A stretch of DNA of 64,000 nucleotides from Podospora pseudocomata (GCF_035222375.1 NC_085887.1:2269501-2333500), one strand, 5' to 3'. Counted from the stretch's first letter, positions 30,484 to 42,700 are shown. Notes: generated by a model not told the origin, from the letters alone. Numbers and translations are program-made.

Positions 30484-33075
30484 ATGGCTTCCGACATCTA
30501 CCAGTATCTGCCTCTTGCGGCGCCAACCAGTATACGTCTTCTGTGCTTGCTCCCAGCCGAGGACCCGACGTCTCCGATTCATTGCCGAGTCCTTGACTAC
30601 AATCTCTCGATCCCTGGCGGAACACACTTGTACGAAGCTCTGTCTTACGCCTGGGGGCAAGGGGGCGAATAACCAGCACCACGTTGTCGTTGACGGGAAG
30701 GAGCTTGCTGTGACACCAAACCTCCATGCCGCCCTGCTGCGCCTTCGAAATGCACAGCTACAGCGCATTCTCTGGATTGATGCCATCTGCATGAACCAGC
30801 GGGATATCCCCGAGAAAACGAAGCAAATTCAACTCATGGCCCAGATCTACAGCAAGGCGGCACGGGTTATAGTCTGGCTCGGTGAAGCAGAAGACAGTGG
30901 GGACCAAGCACTCGAGCAGCTCCGTCAGCTTTGCATCCGATGATACAAAGGATGGTGATACACCCAACCGAGAGGTCCTTTCATTGCTTCGGCGGTCGTG
31001 GTTCAGGCGCATTTGGATAGGTGAACAATGGACTCTTCGGGCATCATATCCAGGCACGTGTGTCACTAACGGTTCTCTCTTACCAACAAATTAGATTCTG
31101 CAGGAGGTCGCTGCCGCACGAAGTATCATCATCAAATGCGGATCAGTTGAGATTGATGGCCATGCTTTCGCCGTCGCTCTCGACTCCAAGCTGCTGCCTC
31201 GCATCTGCCATACCTTGCCCCCATTGCACAGTCTTATACAGTCGTTGACGCACCTCATGAAACGGGCAGCATTTCGTCAAAAAACCGTCGGTGAGGGCGC
31301 CTTTCCGCCACTCCAGGGCCGTCCCATCGGCGAGTTAGTGGATATGTATCACAACCGCGAAGCCACCGTCCTTCATGACACATTTTTCGCGCTGTATGGG
31401 ATGGCAATTCAAAGCTTCACACCGGATTACAGTATTTCATGGGACGAGGTTTTGCGCCAACTCTCTCGACGCATACTGGGTAGTACTCAGCTGATCAGGA
31501 CATAGAAAAATACAGAAATGGCCGTGATCAGGGGGAAAGGGGCTCTTTTGGGCATGGTAGCGGAGGTGAACCAAGTCGCGCAGGGTGGGCGGCAAAACGT
31601 GGTCATTGACTACACGCTGGCCGATTATGGGTGGTCGCCTGAATGGCCTAGTGAGGCGACGTCCCTCCCGCCATCAGCAAACGCTGTCCGGCCGGGCGAT
31701 ATTGTGTGCAAGCTGAAGAATGCCGGGAGCCCGATGATCATTCTACCACACGTGGATTACTTCTCAGTTGTCATGATCACGGTTTCTCTTAAACGACCAT
31801 TACCCAATGAGAAGCCGGCTGTTTGGATGATAAAGAGCTTTCTTCTTGTTTGGGACTGGACACATGGCGCATCAGGCCCCGATACCAAGTTCGACGTTCT
31901 GGTTGCGCGTCATGATCTTGATCACGGGCTCGATGACCGGTTGAGGAGGGGGTTTGACATGGCTTCCATATTCCTGGAGAAGCCAGCAACACTGGCAAGA
32001 CCCGTAGATTCACCCAATCATGTGAAGATACAGGGGCTCCTTAGCGACGGGGTTAAGCTAGCTGAGAAAGAGTACGGGCGCAACGACCGGAAGACAGTGA
32101 ACGTAAAGATCAGGACTGCTCTGTATGACTGGGACGTGAGGAAGTTGAGGGAGGTCAGAGCAAAGCTTCGACGATTCATAGAAAAGAGGCTGCGCGTTGA
32201 AGGCCTCTACCCCAACCTGATGACGGACTGTGAAAGCTTGGCCAAGCTGTATAGGAGAGAACTTGAGGTGATTGAGGTGAAACACCAAAGGGGGGACCAG
32301 GAAAACCATCACGCTTGTTCGTTGGAGGAGGATGGTTTGGTACACCAAATCATGTTCTGCGAATTGGCAAGGAGCCCAAAAAAGCACCAGAATCGCGTTT
32401 CACAATCTTTCGGCCCACGTATTCCGGATATCAACGATTTCCTTGAAGACTACCGAGCCATCCGAGGCCTCATGGACATCATACTCACGATAAAGGGTGA
32501 CGGACTCGAAATAAAGATGCATTTGATGAATAGAGTGACGTGCCATCCTCTAGGGGGCGATATGATGTGGTATATATACTCTTGTGGGTTAGAGACACGT
32601 TTTCCCGAGCCCGACAAAGCCTTGCTGCTTAGAGCAGCGGCGTGCGAGGGGCAAGGGGATCTCATGTTGGAAGCAATCTCGGAAGGACACAATGCCGCAA
32701 GGACACAATGCCGTAAGACTGAAACTTGGCGATCTGGAAGACCTGCTTCTGGCGGGTGCCAACAATAAAAATTGTGGGAGCACAGTCGTAGAAATGTTGC
32801 TCAGTCGTTTCGTGCTGGGCTGGAAGTTTACGGTCACAAAGGAAGTGGTGATATCAGCTGCTAGCAATGTCAAGCATGGGGAGCTAATATTACGGCAGCT
32901 TCTGGATCACGGTAATGTCGACACACTTGATGTTACTGGCGAGACCCTTAGAGCAGTGACCAAGATGGGGAAGCATGGGCAAGCTATTATGGATTTGCTT
33001 CTCGAGTTTGATAGTGAACTGGAAGAGCTCGAGAAAAGCAGGTGGCGGCTTTGGCTCGGACGGAGCCGGCATTGA
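30484..33075 (+). pseudogene. HET-domain heterokaryon-incompatibility gene, multiply broken
   Basis: HET proteins trigger cell death when unlike fungal strains fuse. The HET domain is clear: RVLDYNLSIPGGTHLYEALSY then AWG, followed in another frame by PNLHAALLRLRN, ILWIDAICMNQRD, QIQLMAQIYSKAARVIVWLG, and in a third frame LLRRSWFRRIW and ILQEVAAARS. Later parts are MAVIRGKGALLGMV, VRPGDIVCKLKN and a C-terminal repeat-like region (VVISAASNVKHGELILRQLL). Lesions in order: frame change at a G-rich stretch about 30650-30665; frame change about 30925-30940; a canonical-looking intron (31021-31094) whose removal does not restore frame; an in-frame TAG at 31503-31505 where a CAG codon fits; and a 16-bp tandem duplication at 32683-32714 that shifts the frame. 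A functional product is very unlikely. Confidence 0.88.
32683..32714 (+). repeat. 16-bp tandem duplication in the HET pseudogene
   Basis: Two head-to-tail copies (32683-32698 and 32699-32714) of aaggacacaatgccg plus one base, identical except the last base (c in the first, t in the second). The frame used before the duplication (EAISEGHNA) continues after it only in the +1 frame (VRLKLGDLEDLLLAGANN), exactly what a 16-bp insertion produces. Confidence 0.95.
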
Positions 33076-33303
33076 CTGCCGAACACGGAAAGGCTTTCGC
33101 ATGAGGAGTTTCCTGAAGTCTTGATGTGCATCGCTCTCTTTGGTCTGGGTACATGATGCACCAATACTGTGGCTCTCCTGGTAATCATTCTCCCTTTCTT
33201 CGTCCCTGACAGCAATTCTCACCGACGAGGGTACGCTGGAGCGGCCAGCTGGGAAGATGCAGGTTCTTATAAACTATTGTGTCCCCCAGAAGACGCAAAT
33301 TGG

Positions 33304-33312
33304 ATACTCTTA
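33304..33312. repeat. Left copy of 9-bp direct repeat (putative target-site duplication)
   Basis: atactctta, identical to 33643-33651 on the other side of the inverted-repeat element. Confidence 0.75.
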
Positions 33313-33642
33313 AAGAGAACCTTTACGGAGCCCCCTATTTGGCTTACCAGCGCCCCCCTCCATAGGTATTTATTTACCCTGCCTTTAATATGATAAAACG
33401 CCTTTAAATTATCTTTTAAGGCCCTTGAACTATATTTGAAGCCCTTTAGCTATCTTTTACGGCCTTTTAATCATCTTTTACGGCCTCTTAACTATCTTTT
33501 CACGTCTTTGGACTATCTTTTGAAGCTTATTAAATATCCTTCAACCCTTAATAATCATCCTTCAAAATGTAGTTAAATTCTACAGTAAAGGGGGGTTGTT
33601 GGTAAGATAAATAGGGGGCTCCGTAAAGGTTCTCTCAACATA
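33313..33642. mobile_element. MITE-like element with terminal inverted repeats and 9-bp duplication
   Basis: Inverted ends: 33314-33358 and 33635-33590 in reverse complement share 27 identical bases (from agagaacctttacggagccc onward), then about 18 more with a few differences. The inside is AT-rich and non-coding. The 9-mer atactctta occurs directly before (33304-33312) and after (33643-33651), consistent with a target-site duplication; nine bases is the size made by Mutator-like transposases. The right end carries about seven extra bases outside the inverted repeat, so the exact boundary is uncertain. No transposase is encoded, so it would depend on one elsewhere. It lies 240 bp after the HET pseudogene. 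Confidence 0.85.
33395..33580. repeat. Degenerate ~20-bp tandem repeats inside the MITE
   Basis: About eight or nine imperfect copies of a unit close to ggccttttaactatctttta follow one another through the interior of the inverted-repeat element. Similarity is highest around 33420-33520 and fades at both sides. Confidence 0.75.
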
Positions 33643-33651
33643 ATACTCTTA
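33643..33651. repeat. Right copy of 9-bp direct repeat (putative target-site duplication)
   Basis: atactctta, identical to 33304-33312. Confidence 0.75.
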
Positions 33652-35730
33652 TCACCATAGAATTACAAGCAGCGGAGCTCCAGTGTGCTCCCGTTTCCCC
33701 CCCCTCCCCCTCCTCTTGATAACTTACCTATGTAGCACAAGAGGACACACCCGAAGCATTTTTTCTTCTCCACCTTATGACACACACACCCGAACAATAC
33801 AAGAAACACAAGCCTACTCCGGCGCCGGAGACTCGGGCGTTCCACATGCACACTTACACAGAGAAGCCTGACGCGTACCATCTGAGTTCCCTACCCATCC
33901 CTGCTCCATGGGCAGCGGCACACAAACAACCTCTGTACACCCCATGAGAAAGAAGAAAAAAATCTGATATATTTCCCACCGGTCAGTCTTTGACAAGGTA
34001 CACCAAGCCATTCATGTCTGGGATTTTGTTTTGGTATATACGAACTCTACTCTTGTCTCACTTTGCTTTGTACCCTGCCCTCAGACCCTATCACCCTATC
34101 ACCCTATCACCCTATGTAACCCCCCCTGTCGGTATATGCTTTGCATATTTGTACAACGGTAAATGGCGTGTTTTTTTTTTTTTTTTTTTTTGAGATGGTG
34201 TTGGTTTCCGGTGCTGGAGATGATGTTTCAGACAGAATACTTACATGCTGTGTCTACCCGAGTCTTGGGATCGGGAGGGTGTTCTATCGGCCTTACACTC
34301 TGGTTTGGAGAGAATGGACAGGCGCCTGGCCGTACAGGGGGGAAATTCCACGTGAGTGAACGCGGATGTTTTCTGCCTTGCTGTTTCTTTCCCGGTCCGT
34401 CAACCGGGCAAATGTTTGTTTCACCTTTTCCATCCCGTCTATCTCTTTCCCCCTGATGAGCCAGGCCTGTCCTTGTCTCCATGTGTCTCCCCCTGCCTGG
34501 TATCTGTGTTGTCTCTTTCTCCCTCTCTTCTATCAAACCCGGGCACTTTCCGCACGAGGGTTGATTTAGCTATTGCTTGTTTTTAACCCTTCAGTTATAG
34601 ATAATTTTTTTTTCTTTTTTTCCCATCATCGATAAAATCCCAAACTGAGCGATACTCCCACAGTGCGAGAATATTTCTTTGTCTTCGCTACTCTACACCC
34701 TCCCAACCCCCCGCCGGATATATGTCTGGCGGGGAGTTGATCCTTTGTGCGATAATTCTCTCCCTATATCCCTCCCAAAGGAAGTCCCACCCGACATTGT
34801 GGCTCCTCATCACCTTGATCTTTCCCCCCTCCCGTCCTTTGACACCCTATATCGTGGCATTTCACCTACCCCATGCCCGCGGTTTCCATGGCGCGGAAGT
34901 GGCAACCAACTAACAAAGAAAATGGCAAGTTCCGTGAGCCTCGAGACTGTTGGAAAGTGGGAGCATACTTGAAAAGGGTGGCGTGAGAGTGGCTTGAGGA
35001 TAGGTGACGGGTTCGGTGGGATCTAGGGAGTGGCTTTAGAGGAAGACAAAGAGTGATGGTTTGGGGGTGTCGTGTGGGGGATGGGAGGGGATCGTACTCG
35101 TTATAGGGGAAATAAAGACGACGGAGAATGCTTTGTAGCCGAGTGGGACATGTGAGATCGGTTATCTGTGAATAGAAACTTAAGGTTTAGGTAGGGGCCC
35201 TGGGAGCCTCGAAAAGTTTACGATTTACCGCTAGGGGTGAGATCTGGGACGGATGGTCCTCTTTCGGGGATCTCATCTCGATCGTAGGGAGCGGATCGAG
35301 TATGTGAAAGATGACTGAGAAAAAAGGGGAAGTAGAAAGAGCAATGGGTTGTTCTGCAGACGGTTAATATGGACATGTGAAGTCGATATAAGGCCTTTAC
35401 CATAGTACGTGGCGTATCGCTAAACATAAACAATTTTGTGAATCTCATCTATTTCCTCCTGGCCCCCTTAAATAAACAATAGTACTCCTCGCCCAGGTAA
35501 ACAAACCTTCCTTCCATTTTCTTCGCTAAAAACCCGACCATCAAGCCTTATGTACAGAACAGAACCCAAGTACGTAAATACGTTTGTCAGGGCAAAAGAG
35601 CAAATTTACCCCCTAACCATCCTAATTCCGCATGTCATGAGAAAGAAACAATACGCTGAACCAACAATCCTCCCATTCTAACACCCTTCCCCTTCGAGAA
35701 TCCTGTCCCTCAACAACAAAAATCACCTCA
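33652..35730. other. Intergenic region after the MITE, before the pcf11 3' end
   Basis: About 2.1 kb without a supported gene. It contains an 8-base repeat (ccctatca, about 3.6 copies, 34086-34115), T18-type tracts near 34171 and 34607, and pyrimidine-rich stretches. The right part should hold the pcf11 3' UTR. Confidence 0.55.
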
Positions 35731-38151
35731 TCAACCTCTTAATCCCCCCCCAACCTCCTCCTCCTCCTCCTCCCCCTCCTCCTCCTCCTCCTTCATCTTC
35801 CTCTTATTGTTACTATTCCCCAACATCACCATTGTCCCCTGCCCCTGCCCTCCCCCTCCCCCACCAGTATTAACCTCATCCCAACAAGTCCCATGAAACA
35901 CCCTCCTCCCCTGCCCAGATCCAACAACAACCGCATCCATCCAAACCCAATCCTGCACCTCCTCCAGATACCTACTCTGGAATTTCTCCTGGCAGATCGG
36001 GCAGACCTTGTTCGTCCCCGTCCCCGTCCCATCCCCCTCATCAGGCGCGGTGATCCACCTCTTCTTCTTCTCATTCTTCTTCCTCCTCCCCCCTTTTACC
36101 ACAGCAGACCAATCATTATCATCACTCTCGCTCCCATCCCCGTCTCCTGACCCGCCCCCGCCGCTGGGGGCGTTATAATCCACATCCGGCTCCTCGTGAC
36201 TCTGAATCCAATCAAGCTCGCTCACAAACTGCGACCGGTGCTGACCCCTTTGCTCAGCCTCAGCAACACGCTGATGAACACGAAAGTGCCAGTCCATGTG
36301 CTGCGTCTTCTTCTTTCTGCCTTCTTCCGTGGTGGGGAAGCGGCGGCCGCACTGGGAGCAGGGGGGGCCGAGGTGATCGAGGAGATAAGGCAACAGATGC
36401 AGGCGGGGGAATTTGAGAGAGGCAGGGGTGAGAGTTATGATGTTCGGATCCGGGGGTGGGAGAGATGGGATGGCGGGTGGTGGTGTAGGTACGCCGGGGG
36501 TGCCGCCGAGAAGGCCGGACTGCCGTAGCATAGCTAATAAAGCCGATGGGTTCTGTGTCAACGGGTTGGCTGCCGCAGCGGGCGGTTGTTGTTGAGCAAC
36601 TGGTGGTGCTGGTGGTGGTTGAAATGGAGCTGCTTGTTGCGGTGGTGATCGCAGCGCGGCCAAAGCAGGTGGTAGAGCCGCCGCCGGCGGAACCGGCGCA
36701 GTAGATGACTGTTGAGGGGTGGCAGGTTTCTTGGCCGCCAAAAGCGCAGCCAGAGCGCCCTGGCCAAGAATCGCATCGAGTGATAGTGTTCCCGGAGCGG
36801 CACCTCCTGCGGTGGTTGCCGGACGGACTGGTGGTGGTGGTGCCGCTGCCACGGGCACGGGAGCAACATTTGATGCCGGACGTCCCAGAGCCGCCGCTAG
36901 TACCGCTGGTAATTGGGGCAGTACAGAAGGTGGAGGAGCAGCGGCAGCAACTGGGGGAGGTGCAAACTGTTGAGTTACAACAGGAGGTGTTGGGGTGTGC
37001 GTGTTGTATGGTGGTGGCAGAGCAGGAGGATATGATGGCGGTGGCTGCGCCTGGGCAGCGCGCATGTTTACAGCAAGTTTAGCAACTTGATCGCTTATGA
37101 TCATCAACTGCTCCTGAGGCAGGTTTTGGCTCTGGACTACTTTTTGCAAATCCAGCAAAGCCTTCAGTCTGTTTTGTTTACTAGCATCATGCATGTTCTG
37201 GGCAAAACCCGCCCTGTCCAGCTCGATCAACTGCTGGATATCATCTTTCAACTTGTCTATGTTTATTCCTGGAGCTGGAGGAACACCATAGGGACCTTGG
37301 TTGGGAGGTGGCTGGTAGTGAGCATATGGCCCGGCTGATGGAGCAGGCTGCGGTGGCGTAGCACGGTTAGGGACGCCATTGGGTGTCTGTAGACATGTAT
37401 TAGCAACACGAACGGCATGAATGAGAGCTACACTAGCACTTACGTTCCCGGAGCGCATGGGATAGGCCTGTTCTCCAGGCGGCGGGTACTGTCCATTAGG
37501 TGGTCCCTGATATGGCGGCTGCCCATGTGGTGGTGGTGGTGGTGGTGGTGGTTGGTAAGCTCTGCCCATAGGAGGTGTCGGCGTATCTCTGGCAGGCGGG
37601 CCGGCCGGACGCCCTCGCATGAGATGGGTCTGGAATTTGGCTTGCTCCATGTAGGCATTGCGGGCAGCCAGCAGAGCGTTCTCGATGGGTCGAACCAATT
37701 CAAGTGGGAAGACCGGTTTCTTGGAGATGGACCCGGCTACAGGTTCCTTCCATGTCTTCAGCATTTCGTCCATCTTTCTCCGTGTCGCGTTGTCGACTTT
37801 GGTGTAGGAACCCATGAAGATTTGATAGAGCTTCGGGCCGAAATATAGGGCGTAGGGAGTCGGAACATTCTTCACGATCGAGTCCAGGACGTAGAGGGCG
37901 GGTAGGGTTTTGGAGGCGGGTGCCTATCGTGATGTTAGCATTTCTGAATATCAAGGATCAGAAGGACAATCTGCAAGTCACGACGTTACCTCTTTGATGT
38001 GATTTGTGAGGGCCTCTGAAATGGCCAGACCATGGTCGGCGTTCTCTCGGGCGATGTTGGTCAATGTGACGATTTCAAAGCGAGCATTGGTGGTCAAGTC
38101 CTGGAGCGCCTCACGGAAATCGGCCGCCACTTCATCGCCGTGGTCTTCCAT
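35731..38151 (-). CDS. pcf11: mRNA cleavage and polyadenylation factor Pcf11
   Basis: Nuclear CF IA subunit that binds the RNA polymerase II CTD and drives 3' cleavage and termination. Exons: 38151-37990, 37923-37444 and 37386-35731, introns 66 and 57 bp; 765 aa. The 57-bp intron (gtaagtg...gctaata...ctacag) is in frame and without a stop, so retention would add 19 residues. The CTD-interaction domain is at about residues 1-135 (DFREALQDLTTNARFEIVTL, TLPALYVLDSIVKNVPTPY, LYQIFMGSYTKVDNATRRKM). The middle is proline/alanine/glutamine-rich. Two zinc-binding clusters flank the Clp1-binding part: CSQCGRRF...HMDWHFRVH near residue 557, and CPICQEKF...WVWMDAV...FHGTCWDEV near residue 674. The end is acidic (E-rich) from a CCT repeat tract. 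The order CID, finger, finger is diagnostic. Confidence 0.95.
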
Positions 38152-39787
38152 GATGGATGTGAAACGTGGGAAGGGGCAATCAACAAGTCAATCCAGTGAT
38201 GCTCAACAAGTAGTAGAGATATCGCTGTTCTGCTGCAATGGATTGCTTGGAGAGAAGATGATGATGACTAGTAGAGGAGAGCAGGAAATAATATCGCTCC
38301 GTTCCCCAGCTACCCTGCAGGCCTCACGCGCGATGCTCCTCCGCGAATTCTCCCCTGCAATCACAAGCCAAATCCCATCCGCAGATTTGCCTACTATATC
38401 AACTGAAATGGAAAGAAAAAGAATCAGAGGAGACTCTGATGGCCGGCGGAGCTGGTTAGATGGAAGATCTGAAGTCGCGACTCGATGGATGCTAGAATGT
38501 GGTGGATGGAATCAGCGACTGTTGGTTGTGGTTGGTTGGCGGTCTGCCGCGGATCGGTCGAATCTCAAATGGCCGACGAGCGAGAAACTTTCCGCTTGAA
38601 TTCGCCGCTAGAAGTTATTCACTCTGTCAGTGAGCCGCCGGCTGCTTCTGCTTTTTTGTGATTTGAGCAGAAACTGCAAAAGTCGCAAGTTGTGTTCACG
38701 GTTGGGGAAAAGCTTGGAGTCGGTCTCTTTGCCTTTTGTTGTGGGGCGCTGGCACTGTGGAATTGGTCAGGAAGCCCAGTCCACAAAGTTTGATAAGCTG
38801 ATACGCACGGGCCATCCAGCTGGGTCGATGGGTCCAAGAACATGAGGGTATCACGAGCACATGAGATTCACAAAATGCAAGTGCTTGGTTAGGGCCTGGA
38901 ACCTATATACGTTCTTTCCTGCTAGCTCTACAGTGCCTCACTTACAGTCTGCCATTTCTGCAGAGAGACCTATTCAAATCACCTCACCACCCCCATAGGA
39001 AACAAATAGCCCGCATCACCCAAGCCCCCTCACCAACCACAAACATCACCCCGCCACAACCCCCTTCCATGTAGATGAACTTGAAAGCCCGCACCCCATC
39101 TCAGAATCTCTGCCGTTTCGCCTACAAGGTCTACACAAGTGTCCTACCCTGTCCATAACGGATTCACATCACACATTCATCATTGAGAACCGACGGGCAG
39201 CACAAAGAAACCACACATCCATTCAACCAACCGCCCTTGTAAACAGGCAGGAACCGCATTCCACATTTACATCCCCAGCCCAGCCGACACACATCGTCTT
39301 GACCAGAAACAAGCCCTCCGAAATATATACATACAAAGAAATAAACGCTGTGATCCCTTCTTCAGAACAAATGTATCAAAAACAAAGTATACCACCACCA
39401 CCACCGCCGCCGCCGCTCCCATCATCGTCACCGATTCATGACATAACCCCAAAAAGATAAAACACAAAGCCCCCTTTATATAGGACCACCGTTCCCACCC
39501 CACACCCACACCACTGTAAACCATCGCTCAAAAGCAGAAACGGAAAAACACTTTGGGTTTTGCTCCCCAACCATAAGCCGACCTCCAAAGACATAATCCA
39601 TGACTAACAAGATTATGATATACCCGCACTATAATTCCACGCTCTTGTCAGACGCCCAAACGCCATGCTTCTTTCGAGTCCGACCAAAAACACAATTCCA
39701 ACCAGCCTCTCCTGGCCCCCACACAGCTAACCCCATAGCTGAGTTGTCTCTTACAACTCTCTTACAACAGCAAAAACGTCCATCACG
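38152..39787. other. Intergenic region between mga2 3' end and pcf11 start
   Basis: About 1.6 kb with both flanking genes on the minus strand; it holds the pcf11 promoter and the mga2 3' UTR. A 74-codon frame at 38619-38843 (-) has no recognisable features. Nothing else is supported. Confidence 0.55.
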
Positions 39788-42700
39788 TTATACCAGCTGG
39801 CCAAGAACAGCACCCTGAGGTACACGCACATTGGTAATGACCTCCCTGATGGTGGAGCCCCAGTACGGTAAGCTGCTGTAGAACATGGCACCCATCATGA
39901 GGACGAGAAGAGGAATCTGTAGCACATGGTTAGCATGTTGTCATCAAAAACATCATGGGCGAGTCGACATACCCAAATGAAGAACAGATTCCGATCCCCA
40001 CTCAGCCTCTTCATCCTTTCGGCGCGCGCCCTCAAGATCCTTTCCCGCTGAGCCTCAGTGATGGCATTCTTGGGCCCAATCTCGATGAAAGCGGCATCTT
40101 CATCCGAGAACTGTTCCTCCGCCTCCACAACTGGGGCCGTGACAGTCAGGGCCTCTTGAGTAGAGGGCCCAGCCTCGTCGTACAGGGCGGCACACTTGAC
40201 ATCTGCCTCGGCCTCGGCGGCAGCTTGAACTGCAGACGATTGCTTCTTGTCATAAGTATCTTGCTGGAAGATTTCGCTGTACGCTGGTGGTGCCTGGATT
40301 GGCGCGGGTTGAGCACTGGTGGCCATCGACGAGAGAGCGTGCCACAGCTCCTTGATAGAGGAAACATCCTCCACGTTTGAGTCTGGACGAGGGCCGCCTA
40401 GGTTGGGAACCATCGAGGCTAACCGTTGCATCACAGCGGCCTGGTAATCTGGCATCTGAGGGATGTACGGCATTGGTAGGTTCTGCAGGATGTTGAGTTG
40501 CATAGCCTGCTGCAGTTGCTGGAACTGAGTAGTCATGTGGTCCCTAAACGCAGTCATGGCGGCTGTCGGCAAAGCAAGCCCACCCAGACCATCAGTGCCA
40601 CGGCGCTGCCGACGGGGTGCATCATCTGCCGGTGGAGCTGGTGTGATACTGTTGTTTCCGCGCATATCGAGCCACTCGTCTTCTTCGTCAGCATTCCCAG
40701 AAGCCGCGTCGCTCTCTTCCGTGGTCGCAAATGTCGAATACTCTGGACTTTCCTCGCCGTCATCGGCCTCCACCTTGAGACTGTTATCACTCTCTGCATC
40801 CTTGCTTTCGGGTGCGGGCAGTGCCTTTGCGAGATTGAGTGCACTGTTGACCCTGCTATGGAGAGAGACGCCGCTGCGGGAGCGCGTGTGTGATTCAAAG
40901 CGGTTGATGGCTCGAATGGCGGCTGGTGACTTGGCCACATCCGCAGCAGTCAGACCCGACAGTGTCCGCAGTGTGGAATCCGCGCCGTGCGAAGTCAGAA
41001 GGCGGATAATGTCTGGCCGGTTCTTGAGAGACGCCATGTGCAACGCTGTGTATCCGGCCTTATCTCGCACGTCGGGATTTGCTCCGCGAGCCAAAAGACC
41101 AGCGACAAAGCGATGAAGGCCAAGATAGCACGCGACATGCAAGGCAGTTTGACCCGTCGCCCTCGTCCTCAAGTTGAACCGAGCCGAGTGTGGGCTGTCA
41201 TCGAGATCAATCATCTCCAAAACGTTTAGGAGCTGACCATCGAGGTTTGCCCCAGTTGGTCGGCCAGTGTATGATCCATCCCCTCCAGTCATCCCGCCTC
41301 CAGCCCCAAAGCTGTCCTGCGATTCCTGATGCCTTCCGATGATCTGCTGCGCAAATCCGTAGAGACCACCAGACCCTCCATTCATCTTACTGTTGAGGAT
41401 AGCAAGGGCGAGGTTGACAGCTTGCTGATCACAATCGTCCTTGTACGTAAACCACACGGGGTGTCCCTGCAATTCTAGTTGAGCATCCTTGAAAGTGATC
41501 CTCACGGCACCAAGAGATTCGGCCGGTGGCACTAGACACACAAGAGATTCAGGGCCCCAGAATGTCGTCGTCGTCGCCGGCTTACCGCCAAACATGACTT
41601 CCACGCCCCTCTTGAACCCCTTGCCTAGCACAGTAACCTCATACCCTCCCAGTACCAAGCCCTCCTGCGGTACCACCTTATGTATGACTGGAGTTTGTGA
41701 AGCGGCGTTCGAGGCGGCGTTGGCTGGACCAGAAGCGTACACATTTCTGGGTGCAACTTGAGAAAGAGCCACGCCCCCACGTGCTGCGGGCATAGTAAGG
41801 GTTGCCATGGAGGTGGTGGGGCTGGGGGCTCTGCTTTGGTGGAGCGAGGACGTTCCAGAATATAAACCGACACCTCCATTGTCCAGATTCGCGGTCCCGT
41901 TCGGGTTGAATAACGACGGTTGGTTGTGGTTGGGCGTCGGTGGACCACTGGCATGCCCCGGTGACATTTGCAGCTGGCCTGGGGCCATTGTCCCTGTAGG
42001 TGACACAAACATTCCGTCAGGGGGGAGCCCCAAATGTGCAGGTGGCATATGTCGATACTGGGGGGATGGTGTTGACGAAGCCGAGGCGCCAACCGTCGAT
42101 GGCAGTTGTGCTACCGGAGACAGGGCCGTTTCGAGCCGTGCTGCGGCCTGCTTCCTCTTCTTCGACGGTTGCTGTCCAGGGAGGGGTCCAGCCGGAGCCG
42201 GGCGTACCAAGAGGCGAGAAGCTTGGATCGGCTGGTCAGGCAACTGCGTAGACATCGATGAGCTGCGCCTGTCTGCTGCGTTGGTCAGGGGAGGCGAGGG
42301 GTAGAAAACTGTGCTTTCGACGGCAGCCTGTCTATTCAATGCATTTTCGGCGGCATGGGGAGTCTTGTGATCATCGGTAATCATGATCGAGGGTGACAAG
42401 GCCTGGGCGACAAACTCTCCCCTGAAATCCGTCAGTGTGAAGATGACCTGAAAGCCCAGCTTTTCGGTATGATGCCGGCAGTAACACGCGATTCTCATCG
42501 GTGCCTCGACAGTCCACGGCGCTCCTGGTTGCACCATGTGCACTTGCAACTGGCCTGATTCGTCCGTCTCCCCCTTGGGGGCTTCCCACTCCCTGACTTC
42601 GCCAGTGTTGAAAACGATCACTCGGTACAGCTCGTCCTGCCTCCAAATCTCTTCATCTTCCACCTTTTTGATCTTTTTGCGACTGGCCCGCTTCCGTTCT

